DNA from: Candidatus Glassbacteria bacterium RIFCSPLOWO2_12_FULL_58_11
Lineage (GTDB): Bacteria > Gemmatimonadota > Glassbacteria > GWA2-58-10
Direction: 5' to 3'
Assembly: GCA_001780825.1 (NCBI GenBank)
Contig: MFIX01000232.1
Location: 1 to 15,149, forward strand
Length of the DNA: 15,149 nt
Positions 1 through 6,690 of the stretch are shown one piece after another (position 1 is the stretch's first letter; each line of letters starts with the position of its first letter). The notes beneath the pieces were generated by a model. It had not been told where the DNA came from. It was given only the letters and a program-made list of their open reading frames with translations, and did not search any database. A program made the position numbers and the translations under genes.

Positions 1-1613
1 AGATCGTCCAGCGAAAAATCCTTTCCCAGGGCACTGTTATAGACTAGCCTGACGCCGAGATCTTTCAGCCATTCGAGCTCCCGGTCGATCAGCCGGCGCG
101 GCAGGCGGAACTCCGGGATCCCGTAGCGCAGCATGCCGCCGCCCTCGGCCTCCCGCTCAAAGATTGTCACCGCATACCCGGCGCGCGCCAGATACGAAGC
201 CGTGCTGATCCCGGCCGGACCGGAGCCTATTACCGCCACTTTTTTCCCATTGGTGGCCACTTTCTCCAGATTCGGCAGCCAGCCTTCCCGTTCGGCCAGG
301 TCCATCACGAAACGCTTGATCGCCCGGATGCGGATCGGCTCATCTTTGAGCGCCCGCGTGCAGGAATCCTCGCAGGGGTGGTTGCAGATATAGCCGCAGA
401 CATGCTGGAGCGGATTGCGGCTGGTGATCTGCCGGTAAGCTTCCTCGAACTTTTCCTGGGCCACCAGGCGCACATAAGCCATCGAAGGCACGTGGTGCGG
501 ACAGGCGTAATCACAGGGCGCGGCGAGCTCCTGTTCTTTATGCTTTGCGTAACCCTCCCAGAGAGTCAGCTCGGGCGCGGATTTCACGGAATCGATGATC
601 TTGTCCCGCATCTCGAGCGGACTCTTGTAGCCGTGCTCCTCGACATAGCTCCGGAAGCCCCTGAAAAACTCGGGGAAGAACCCGAAACCATAGATAATTG
701 TCGCCGAGCAGATGCCCACCAGATCGGCCCCCGACATCATCATCTCCACCCCGTCGCTCCAGGTCGTGATCCCTCCGGTGCCGAGGATGACCGCCCCGGG
801 ACCGCAGGACTTGCGCATCATGTAAACATCGCGCAAGGCCAGGGGCTTGATCCAGGAGCTGTTCATGCAATACATGCCCTGCTCTTCCTGCAAATTTATC
901 GTGCTGCGGCCGGGCTCATCGATTCGGATGGCCGGCAGGGCCAGACGGTTGGCCACGCCGCAGACCATGTCCGCGCCGGCAGCCAGGCAGGCCGCGGCTA
1001 TCTCGTGCTGGTGCCCGCCCTCGGGGGTGAGCTTGACACAGAGCGGGATACTCGTCTCCGCCTTGATCGCCCGGATGATCGCCTGGATTGCCTCGGACTG
1101 CTGGCCCAGGCTGGCCCCGGTCTTATGGGATTCGGCGGCTTTATCCTTGGCCAGCTCGACATTGAAAGACATGTTCGGGCAGCACATGTTCAGCTCGTTG
1201 ATATGCGCGCCCGCCTCCTCGAATTTCCGGGCCATGTTGACCCAGCCCTCGAGGCCGGGGTCGGAATAAGTGAAATTAGAAAAGAGAACGAAATCATCGA
1301 TCTGCTTGCGGGCGGCCTCGATCAGACGGCATGCCTCATCCAGGGTGATCCTTTTCTCGGCGGAAAAGTAGAGCAGATGCTGTTTCTCATCCCAGCCGTA
1401 GCGCGGCCGGCGGTTGATATAGGGCGGCGGGTCGAATGTGAGCTTGCAGCTCGCTCCGGCGAACCCGCACTCAGCGGCCTTGATCAACTGCTGAAGCATG
1501 GATGTCGTGGGTCCGCTGGAGACAAAAAAAGGGTTGCGGAAACGGACGCCGGCCACCTCCACCGGCATATCGAAGTCCAGATCGCCGTATTTTTTCCGGT
1601 TTAGATAGAGCAT
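1..1613 (-). CDS. Fused PreA/DHOD-like FMN domain + GltD/PreT-like flavin oxidoreductase (partial, 3' end outside window)
   Basis: The frame is open from the ATG at 1613 to the left edge, giving about 537 residues, with AAGGATAGGA as ribosome site. Residues 1 to about 350 form a dihydroorotate/dihydropyrimidine dehydrogenase-type FMN barrel: NMCCPN at 142-147, KLTP on a mid-barrel strand, and GTGGITTWSDG for the FMN phosphate. Residues about 360-440 are the GltD-type Fe-S domain with Cys 367, 371, 406, 410, 414 and 418. A Rossmann FAD motif, GSGPAG, follows at 463-468, then GGMLRYGIPEFRLP, typical of GltD/PreT. Known relatives move electrons from NAD(P)H through FAD and Fe-S clusters to FMN and reduce pyrimidines. 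The domain order is the reverse of eukaryotic dihydropyrimidine dehydrogenase. Where that enzyme has its catalytic Cys (ACGQ), this protein appears to have Leu169 (ASLGQQ), so the substrate is uncertain. The family is clear; the reaction is not. Confidence 0.85.
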   Translation of the reverse strand, partial: MLYLNRKKYGDLDFDMPVEVAGVRFRNPFFVSSGPTTSMLQQLIKAAECGFAGASCKLTFDPPPYINRRPRYGWDEKQHLLYFSAEKRITLDEACRLIEAARKQIDDFVLFSNFTYSDPGLEGWVNMARKFEEAGAHINELNMCCPNMSFNVELAKDKAAESHKTGASLGQQSEAIQAIIRAIKAETSIPLCVKLTPEGGHQHEIAAACLAAGADMVCGVANRLALPAIRIDEPGRSTINLQEEQGMYCMNSSWIKPLALRDVYMMRKSCGPGAVILGTGGITTWSDGVEMMMSGADLVGICSATIIYGFGFFPEFFRGFRSYVEEHGYKSPLEMRDKIIDSVKSAPELTLWEGYAKHKEQELAAPCDYACPHHVPSMAYVRLVAQEKFEEAYRQITSRNPLQHVCGYICNHPCEDSCTRALKDEPIRIRAIKRFVMDLAEREGWLPNLEKVATNGKKVAVIGSGPAGISTASYLARAGYAVTIFEREAEGGGMLRYGIPEFRLPRRLIDRELEWLKDLGVRLVYNSALGKDFSLDD

Positions 1614-1716
1614 GTCCTATCCTTGAAGAATTGATATTCACTGGAATTATGACGCTCCCCGCAACAGGCGGAAGCGATTCAAACGGAATTAAGCAGGACA
1701 GCGGTTCGCCAACCCA

Positions 1717-1736
1717 GCGCTAACTCGCCTTAGCGC
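1717..1736. promoter_or_regulatory. Perfect 7-bp stem-loop in the leader of the flavoenzyme gene
   Basis: GCGCTAA and TTAGCGC form a perfect 7-bp dyad around a 6-base spacer, about 105 bases upstream of the flavoenzyme start. No T-run follows on either strand, so it does not look like a terminator. It could be an operator or an RNA hairpin in the leader. The function is inferred only. Confidence 0.3.
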
Positions 1737-1744
1737 AACAAGTT

Positions 1745-1773
1745 AAAATACACAACGCCTCTTCTCTTTGCAA
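1745..1773 (-). promoter_or_regulatory. Possible sigma-70-type promoter for the flavoenzyme gene
   Basis: Reading leftward, TTGCAA (1773-1768) and TATTTT (1750-1745) are separated by exactly 17 bases. Each box matches the consensus at 4 of 6 positions. A perfect TTGACA lies just upstream (1785-1780) but has no good partner at 16-18 bases. The resulting transcript would carry the 1717-1736 stem-loop in its leader. This is a weak prediction. Confidence 0.25.
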
Positions 1774-1991
1774 GCTTTTTGTCAAACTTCAAGCGGATGC
1801 TGAAGTTCCGGAGCCTGGAAAGGGTATTTGTGCAAAGGGCAGGCTTTTTCTGTCGAATATTATTTGGCTGGAACGAGCCCCGGCCGACTGTTTCCGATAA
1901 TTTAACGGCAGACCGGTTTTCAAAGTTACCTGGATCGGGGACTTATTTGGCGAGATAATCCCGAGGCTGGAATTCCTCATGGCCCTCACTC

Positions 1992-2027
1992 AAAAAAAAG
2001 CCGCCGGAAAATTGCTTCTCCGGCGGC
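1992..2027 (-). terminator. Intrinsic terminator of the metallopeptidase gene
   Basis: On the minus strand a 9-bp perfect GC-rich stem (GCCGCCGGA with TCCGGCGGC, 2000-2008 and 2019-2027) closes a 10-base loop and runs directly into eight T residues (1999-1992). It begins about 30 bases past the metallopeptidase stop codon, in the right orientation and place to end that transcript. Confidence 0.88.
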
Positions 2028-2058
2028 GGATTTCTCCCTCGCAACTTACGGCCGGCGC

Positions 2059-2766
2059 TCAATCACGCCTTCCACCCAGCAGGCCCGCGCGCATGGCGAA
2101 GTAAAGCAGTTGCGCGACCGCGGTGATCGTGGCCGCCACATAGGTCATCGCCGCGGCATTCAACACCCGGTCGACTCCCTCGGCTTCCTGCTGATTGACC
2201 AGCACTCCCGCTTTGACCAGTACCAGCTTAGCCCGCGAGGAGGCGTTGAATTCCACCGGCAGGGTGATCAACTGGAAGGCCACCAGAGCGGTGAAAGCGA
2301 TCACGCCGAATTGCATCAGGTGCAGCGAATTCAGCAGCATGCCGAACAGGATCATCGGCCAAGCCAGCCAGGAGCCGAAACTGGCCATCGGCACCATCGC
2401 GCTGCGCAGCTTTAACGGGACATAACCAGCGGCATGCTGGATCGCGTGTCCGGCCTCGTGAGCCGCGACTCCGGCCGCTGCGATACTGCGGCCGCTGAAA
2501 ACATCCGGGCTCAGGCGAAGGGTCTTTGTGCGCGGATCGTAATGATCGCTGAGCATTCCGCCGACCTCCTCGATCTTCACATTATGGATGTTGGCATATC
2601 GCAAAACCGTCTCCGCCGCCTCCGCCCCGGAAAGCCTGTTGGCGGTGGTCACCTGGCTGTATCTCGCAAAATTGGACTTGACTTTAATCTGAGCCCAGAG
2701 TGCCAGGATCATTGTCGGTCCGATAAGAAGCCAGTACAGCGGATCGAGCCCATAAAAAAATCCCAT
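2059..2766 (-). CDS. Membrane zinc metallopeptidase, YugP-like (Zn_peptidase_2 family)
   Basis: A 235-residue protein with a zinc-binding HEAGH motif at 103-107 (HExxH; the two His bind zinc and the Glu is catalytic). The family signature VEFNAS at 171-176 probably supplies the third ligand. Hydrophobic segments lie at about 8-26 (N-terminal), 125-170 (one or two spans) and 205-230. The layout of one N-terminal span, a soluble catalytic part and C-terminal spans, and the length, both fit the YugP family (about 225-235 residues). Substrates of this family are poorly known; it is presumed to cleave membrane or envelope proteins. The start is supported by AAGGGGG seven bases or so before the ATG. 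The gene stands alone, with its own terminator and a palindrome about 50 bases upstream. Confidence 0.9.
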   Translation of the reverse strand: MGFFYGLDPLYWLLIGPTMILALWAQIKVKSNFARYSQVTTANRLSGAEAAETVLRYANIHNVKIEEVGGMLSDHYDPRTKTLRLSPDVFSGRSIAAAGVAAHEAGHAIQHAAGYVPLKLRSAMVPMASFGSWLAWPMILFGMLLNSLHLMQFGVIAFTALVAFQLITLPVEFNASSRAKLVLVKAGVLVNQQEAEGVDRVLNAAAMTYVAATITAVAQLLYFAMRAGLLGGRRD

Positions 2767-2812
2767 CGTTTCCCCCTTGTTCCCTTTTTAGTTCTGACTG
2801 AAAATATTATGT

Positions 2813-2831
2813 CAGGCAGAATTTCAGCCTG
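2813..2831. promoter_or_regulatory. 19-bp near-perfect palindrome upstream of the metallopeptidase gene
   Basis: CAGGCAGAATTTCAGCCTG pairs with itself at 8 of 9 arm positions around a central base. It lies 46 bases upstream of the metallopeptidase start, beside an AT-rich ATAATATT stretch (2804-2811) that could be a leftward -10 region. The size and symmetry are like a dimeric repressor site. No regulator gene is adjacent, so the role is inferred. Confidence 0.35.
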
Positions 2832-3082
2832 TCCCAAAGTAGTAACTCTAACCTGTACCGTTAGCTTCTACCCTGCATTCACCTGTCAATTCCTGACTGA
2901 GCAACTTATGTACCAAAGGTCTCAAAATAATCAATTTGTTCAACTTTAACAAGTTAGAAAAGATGAAATAAACTGTCGCCGCTTGACTGCCATTCTGGCC
3001 GATATTTTCCAGCGGCCTTCTGCCCTTTCGGCGCTCCTTTTTTTCATCGAACTCTTCCGCGGCTTGAATTTTCGAAACACCC

Positions 3083-3113
3083 TTGAAACAAATTCTTAAA
3101 AGAAAATTAATAT
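3083..3113 (+). promoter_or_regulatory. Weak candidate promoter for amtB
   Basis: TTGAAA (3083-3088) and TAATAT (3108-3113) face amtB, but the spacer is 19 bases, longer than the optimal 17. The whole stretch is A/T rich, so the match could be chance. It is listed because it is the best sigma-70-like pair in the region. Confidence 0.2.
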
Positions 3114-3218
3114 TCGGGTAACAAAACTGAAATAGTCCCCGGATAAGTTAGGCTATGTTTTAAATGAAGAGCGGCTGTAGCACTGCTCTTAATCCATTTC
3201 CAACGTTCGGGAGGTTCG

Positions 3219-4541
3219 ATGCGAAATCAGGCAAGGTCCGCGGCCTGGCTGCCGGTTTTAGTTATGCTGGTCCCAGCGGCATTATTCGCCCAGGAGGATA
3301 CCATAACCCCCGAGGCTCTGGCCAAAGGAATCAACACGGTCTGGACTTTGATCGCGGGTTTCCTGGTTTTTTTCATGCAGGCCGGGTTCGGAATGCTGGA
3401 AGCCGGTTTTACCCGCGCGAAAAATGCGGCCAACATCCTGATGAAAAACATGATGGATTTTACCATGGCCTCGCTGGCCTTCTGGATTATCGGTTACGCT
3501 CTGATGTATGGCGTGGGCAATGGGCTGTTCGGCAGCAGTTACTTCTTCCTTAAAGGCGTGCCCGCAGATACGAACGGCATTCCGACCCAGGCTTTCTGGT
3601 TCTTTCAGGTGGTGTTTACCGCCGCCGCGGCGACGATTGTGGCCGGGGCTATGGCCGAGCGCACGCGTTTCGTCTCTTACCTCATCTACAGTTTTCTGAT
3701 CAGCGCCTTCCTTTATCCACTGGTCGGCCACTGGGCCTGGGGCGGCGGCTGGCTGGCCCAGCTCGGCTTCCAGGATTTCGCCGGTTCGACCGTCGTGCAT
3801 ACTGTAGGCGGCTGGGCCGCCCTAGTCGGCGCGATAATGCTGGGGCCGCGGATCGGCAAATTCAGCCCGGATGGGCACCCCCGGGCGATCCCCGGGCACA
3901 ACATACCCCTGGCCGCGCTGGGCTGCCTGATCCTATGGTTCGGCTGGTTCGGCTTTAACCCGGGCAGTTCCCTGAGCGGCATGAACGCCGACCTGATCGC
4001 CAAAGTCGCGGTCAACACGAACATGGCCGCGGCCTCGGGCTGCGTGGCCACGATGCTGCTGGTCTGGGCACTCTACGGCAAACCCGACTTTAGCATGGCG
4101 ATCAACGGCGCTCTGGGCGGCCTGGTTGCGATAACCGCGCCCTGCGCCACGGTTTCTATCATGGGAAGTATCCTGATCGGGGCGCTGGTCGCTCCGATCG
4201 TGGTTTTCGGAGTGCGGCTGCTGGACAAACTGCTGATCGACGATCCGGTGGGCGCCGTACCGGTCCACGGCATGTGCGGTGTATGGGGTACCCTGTCGCT
4301 GGGGCTTTTCCACGAGACGGCGGGCCTGTTTTATGGCGGCGGCTGGATGCAGCTGGGCGTGCAGGCTCTGGGTTCAGTGACGGTTGTGCTCTTTACCATC
4401 GCCGGGATGTATGTGATCTTCAAAATCCTGGACCTGACTTTCGGCCTCAGAGTGACTCCCGAAGAGGAAATCCGCGGCCTGGATATCGGCGAACACGGCA
4501 TGGAAAGCTACGCCGGATTCCAGGTCTTTCTCACGGACTAA
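3219..4541 (+). CDS. amtB: Ammonium transporter AmtB
   Basis: A 440-residue inner-membrane channel that takes up ammonium. The start has GGGAGG seven bases upstream. Residues 1-24 look like a cleavable signal peptide ending ALFA, as in many AmtB proteins. The pore residues map cleanly onto E. coli AmtB: twin His at 194 (DFAGSTVVH) and 350 (VHGMCG), Asp186 for Asp160, gate Phe129 and Phe246 for Phe107 and Phe215, and Trp243/Ser250 at the outer binding site. About eleven spans fill residues 40-405. The cytoplasmic tail (RVTPEEEIRGLDIGEHGMES, from 411) is the conserved C-terminal region that couples to PII. A PII gene and a porin-like gene follow on the same strand, so this is the head of a nitrogen-uptake cassette. 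Confidence 0.96.
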   Translation: MRNQARSAAWLPVLVMLVPAALFAQEDTITPEALAKGINTVWTLIAGFLVFFMQAGFGMLEAGFTRAKNAANILMKNMMDFTMASLAFWIIGYALMYGVGNGLFGSSYFFLKGVPADTNGIPTQAFWFFQVVFTAAAATIVAGAMAERTRFVSYLIYSFLISAFLYPLVGHWAWGGGWLAQLGFQDFAGSTVVHTVGGWAALVGAIMLGPRIGKFSPDGHPRAIPGHNIPLAALGCLILWFGWFGFNPGSSLSGMNADLIAKVAVNTNMAAASGCVATMLLVWALYGKPDFSMAINGALGGLVAITAPCATVSIMGSILIGALVAPIVVFGVRLLDKLLIDDPVGAVPVHGMCGVWGTLSLGLFHETAGLFYGGGWMQLGVQALGSVTVVLFTIAGMYVIFKILDLTFGLRVTPEEEIRGLDIGEHGMESYAGFQVFLTD

Positions 4542-4695
4542 ACCCGGAGTGTCGAAAAATGTTTTCGGTAGCCCCGGTATTGAAACTTGCTGCTGCGCCG
4601 GACTCAAAAGAGAAAGAGTCTTCAGGCTCACCTTTAACCGCCGGAGCTTGCGTCCTCGAATTATTTCAACTGGCTTCCGCACGGAGAGATGCTAA

Positions 4696-5037
4696 ATGAA
4701 ACTGATCATTGCCCTTATTCAGCCCGAAAAACTGCCCAGTGTAAAAAAGGCGCTTTTTGCCCAGGAAGTGCACAAGATGACTGTTTCCAACGTGATCGGC
4801 TGCGGCCAGCAAAGAGGATTCACCGAGACTTACCGCGGCGTGATGCAGGAAGTGAACCTGCTGAAAAAGGTGCGCCTGGAAATTGCGGTCAATGAGGATT
4901 TCGTGCAACCGACTATCGATGCGATTATCAAGGGTGCGCGAAGCGGCAAGATCGGAGACGGCAAGATATTCGTCCTGCCGCTGGAGCGTTGCGTGAGAAT
5001 CCGGACCGGCGAGGAGGGCCGGGAAGCTATCGGCTGA
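4696..5037 (+). CDS. glnK: Nitrogen regulatory PII protein (GlnB/GlnK type) lacking Tyr51
   Basis: A 113-residue PII protein. The fold and ligand motifs are intact: Gln39, Lys58, GKIGDGKIF with Lys90, and RIRTGE with Arg101 and Arg103, which bind ATP/ADP and 2-oxoglutarate. The T-loop reads TETYRGVMQEVNLLKK. Tyr46 and Arg47 are present; in E. coli GlnK, Arg47 enters the AmtB pore. Position 51, the uridylylated Tyr of E. coli GlnB/GlnK, is Gln, and position 49, the Ser phosphorylated in cyanobacteria, is Val. It probably works by ligand binding alone. It lies 154 bases after amtB. The symbol glnK follows from linkage to amtB; glnB is equally defensible from sequence. GGAGAG precedes the ATG. 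Confidence 0.95.
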   Translation: MKLIIALIQPEKLPSVKKALFAQEVHKMTVSNVIGCGQQRGFTETYRGVMQEVNLLKKVRLEIAVNEDFVQPTIDAIIKGARSGKIGDGKIFVLPLERCVRIRTGEEGREAIG

Positions 5038-5050
5038 GCGGACTTGCGGC

Positions 5051-5118
5051 GAAGGATCGGGCGGCAAACTATTGCCCGGCAGGACTGAATCGGTATATTT
5101 CCAAAGGAAGGATCGGGC
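5051..5118. repeat. 12-bp direct repeat between glnK and the porin gene
   Basis: GAAGGATCGGGC occurs at 5051-5062 and again at 5107-5118, 56 bases apart, in the 166-base gap after glnK. There is no hairpin with a T-run here, so the porin gene is probably co-transcribed. The repeat may be chance or a remnant of local duplication. Confidence 0.35.
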
Positions 5119-5203
5119 TGGACCTGGACTGTGGAAAGCAGGTATATATATAAATAGACCGGGTTTTCCGGATAAATGTCAGCATATATCTCCGGGGGGG
5201 CAG

Positions 5204-5935
5204 ATGCAAGTTAAACACTGGTCGGCTTTTTTATTCGCTACATTGGCGTTTCCGATTATGGCGGAAGCTTCCGAGAGGCTCGAGCTGAGCACGGATGCGG
5301 CCATCGTGAGCAAGTATGTCTGGCGGGGAATAGTGGTTACCGACGGAGCGGTGGTCCAGCCTGCGGTGACTGTCGCCTATGGGGGGTTGAGCCTGAATGT
5401 CTGGGGCAATTATGATCTGGACAATGTCAATTCAACTGACTACCGTTTCACAGAGGCGGATTACACTCTCGATTATACCCTCGCCCTGCGGAATGTCAGT
5501 CTTTCCCTGGGATCGATAGTTTACGATTTCCCGAACACCGGCTACCACCCGACCACCGAGTTATACCTTGGAGCCGGCTTACAGAGCTTCCTGAACCCCT
5601 CGCTTACCTTCTATAAGGACACGGATGAAGCTGACGGAAGTTACCTGCTGCTGAGCTTGGAGCACAGCTTTCCGCTGGAAGATAAGCCGGTCAGCTTTGA
5701 CTTTCAGACCGGGGTGGGATTCTCTTCTTCCAGCCATAGCCGCTATTATTACAGCGCATCGGGCTCCACGCTGTCCGATTTTCATCTAGGCCTTGCAGTG
5801 CCGTTCACGGCCCGCGAAAACCTGACCTTGGTGCCGGGGCTGTATTATTCAGCCCTGCTGCACGGTGCGATGCGCTCGGCGGCCGACAAACCGGACAATG
5901 TCATTTTTTCGCTGTCAGTCTCTTCCTCTTTTTAA
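5204..5935 (+). CDS. TorF-like putative outer-membrane porin
   Basis: I place the start at the ATG at 5204, giving 243 residues, because the next 22 residues form a signal peptide (MQVKHW, hydrophobic core, ending MAEA). A G-rich run lies just before it. The frame stays open upstream to 5072, but those 44 codons show no protein character. After the signal come alternating strand patterns (for example VSKYVWRG, LSLNVWGNY, YTLDYTLALRN, LSLGSIVYDF) and a C-terminal Phe (SVSSSF), typical of an outer-membrane beta-barrel. The opening STDAAIVSKYVWRGI matches the TorF/Gcw_chp family of putative porins, which is often found beside amtB and glnK. It probably lets small nitrogen compounds cross the outer membrane, but that is inferred from context. 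Confidence 0.8.
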   Translation: MQVKHWSAFLFATLAFPIMAEASERLELSTDAAIVSKYVWRGIVVTDGAVVQPAVTVAYGGLSLNVWGNYDLDNVNSTDYRFTEADYTLDYTLALRNVSLSLGSIVYDFPNTGYHPTTELYLGAGLQSFLNPSLTFYKDTDEADGSYLLLSLEHSFPLEDKPVSFDFQTGVGFSSSSHSRYYYSASGSTLSDFHLGLAVPFTARENLTLVPGLYYSALLHGAMRSAADKPDNVIFSLSVSSSF

Positions 5936-5987
5936 TTCCCCCGGCCGCCAGTTCAGCCTGCCGAGGATATTGACACGCCACAAAGAT

Positions 5988-6022
5988 AAAGGGGTCTCGC
6001 CGGAAAACCGCGGGACCCCTTT
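5988..6022. terminator. Bidirectional intrinsic terminator between convergent transcripts
   Basis: A 13-bp stem (AAAGGGGTCTCGC with GCGGGACCCCTTT, one G-T wobble) closes the 9-base loop CGGAAAACC. It lies 53 bases after the porin stop and 46 bases after the end of the motE-like gene on the other strand. The A/T ends of the stem give a short T-run in each direction, so it can serve both converging operons. Confidence 0.85.
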
Positions 6023-6067
6023 CCTCAAGTCCGTATGACAGTGGACAGCACCTTTAAGCACTATAAA

Positions 6068-6604
6068 TCACTCTTTGAGCAGGGTGATCAACTGGCTCAC
6101 CGTGACCAGCTTTGCCGGCGACATTACGCTCATCACCCGGCCCGCCTGGCGTTTGCTCATGCGGGTAAGGATCTTGGCCGCGGAAAAATCCGGCAGGCCA
6201 TCCATCACCGCACCGGCATCCACGGGCTTCATGCTCTCAATCAGCTTGGCGACCTCGGTGTACTTCAGGTTCATTACCGAGTCTTCCTCGGCGCTTGACT
6301 TATCCATCTTTTTCTGGATGTCCTCGAGCATGGCCTGACGCTGGGTGATCTCCTCATCCCGGCGGGCCTGCTCAGCCTTGGCCGAGTCGATTTTGGCCTT
6401 TTCCTGCTCGATCTGGTAACGTTCCTTGTCATACATGTTCAAGCTGTCCGGCAACACGCCGGCGGCCAGGAGACTGTCGATATTGACTCCCGGCTGGGGC
6501 GGAGGCGTATAGCTCTTGTTATACCAGATTATCCCGGTAAAAAGCCCCACAATGAGCAGGAAAGAGAGGATAAAGCCGCCGACAAATTGCAAAAGCTTGG
6601 TCAT
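6068..6604 (-). CDS. MotE/FlbB-like flagellar membrane protein
   Basis: 178 residues: a single membrane span at about 8-28, a Pro-rich linker (TPPPQPG), a strongly charged coiled coil at about 58-110, and a C-terminal helical domain (from about 115) with the MgtE-N/MotE pattern, including AKILTRMSKRQAGRVMSVM. This layout fits the MotE family, which acts as a partner of the flagellar stator or motor in several bacteria, and FlbB of spirochaetes, which also follows fliJ. It is the last gene of the leftward flagellar operon, 86 bases after fliJ and just before the shared terminator. Membership is well supported. Its precise role here, as stator collar or chaperone, is inferred. Confidence 0.78.
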   Translation of the reverse strand: MTKLLQFVGGFILSFLLIVGLFTGIIWYNKSYTPPPQPGVNIDSLLAAGVLPDSLNMYDKERYQIEQEKAKIDSAKAEQARRDEEITQRQAMLEDIQKKMDKSSAEEDSVMNLKYTEVAKLIESMKPVDAGAVMDGLPDFSAAKILTRMSKRQAGRVMSVMSPAKLVTVSQLITLLKE

Positions 6605-6690
6605 CGTTTATTTACCTCGACTGCTGTATGCTTCAATGGACTCCGAACGGCGGGCGCCGGATGGTCAATGACCGCCGCAGCGCGCTATTC

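Larger units (their letters stand above)
1614..2058. other. Intergenic region between the flavoenzyme and the metallopeptidase
   Basis: This holds the leader stem-loop (1717-1736), a possible leftward promoter (1745-1773) and the terminator of the upstream metallopeptidase gene (1992-2027). A 66-codon leftward open frame at 1789-1989 has no recognisable motif or convincing ribosome site and ends against the terminator, so I do not call it a gene. Confidence 0.6.
2767..3218. other. Divergent intergenic region between the metallopeptidase and amtB
   Basis: No gene is seen. The region is AT-richer than the flanking genes and must hold promoters for both directions. It contains the 2813-2831 palindrome, a small dyad AACTT-TAAC-AAGTT near 2943-2956, a weak rightward promoter candidate (3083-3113) and a 6-bp hairpin AAGAGC/GCTCTT (3167-3190) in the amtB leader, 28 bases before the start codon. 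I found no clear NtrC or sigma-54 site. Confidence 0.55.

Noticed and set aside
378..1604. 408-codon plus-strand open frame
   Set aside because: It lies wholly opposite the well-supported flavoenzyme frame. Its translation has no motif and is rich in His/Arg, as expected of an antisense shadow in GC-rich DNA.
1789..1989. 66-codon leftward frame below the metallopeptidase
   Set aside because: No motif, no convincing ribosome site, and it starts right at the terminator.
2996..3010. Sigma-54-like site TGGCC-N-TTTTCC upstream of amtB
   Set aside because: The -24 TGGC is present but the -12 GC is CC and the rest of the consensus is absent. No NtrC-type dyads were seen nearby.
3164..3553. Alternative out-of-frame start overlapping the amtB start
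   Set aside because: The frame overlaps amtB in another phase and its translation lacks any family signature; it is a shadow of amtB.
4601..4620. GACTC/GAGTC hairpin between amtB and glnK
   Set aside because: Only five pairs around a 10-base A-rich loop with no T-run. Too weak to be called a terminator or processing site.
5072..5203. 44-codon N-terminal extension of the porin-like protein
   Set aside because: The extension has no conserved character and would bury the obvious signal peptide beginning at 5204.
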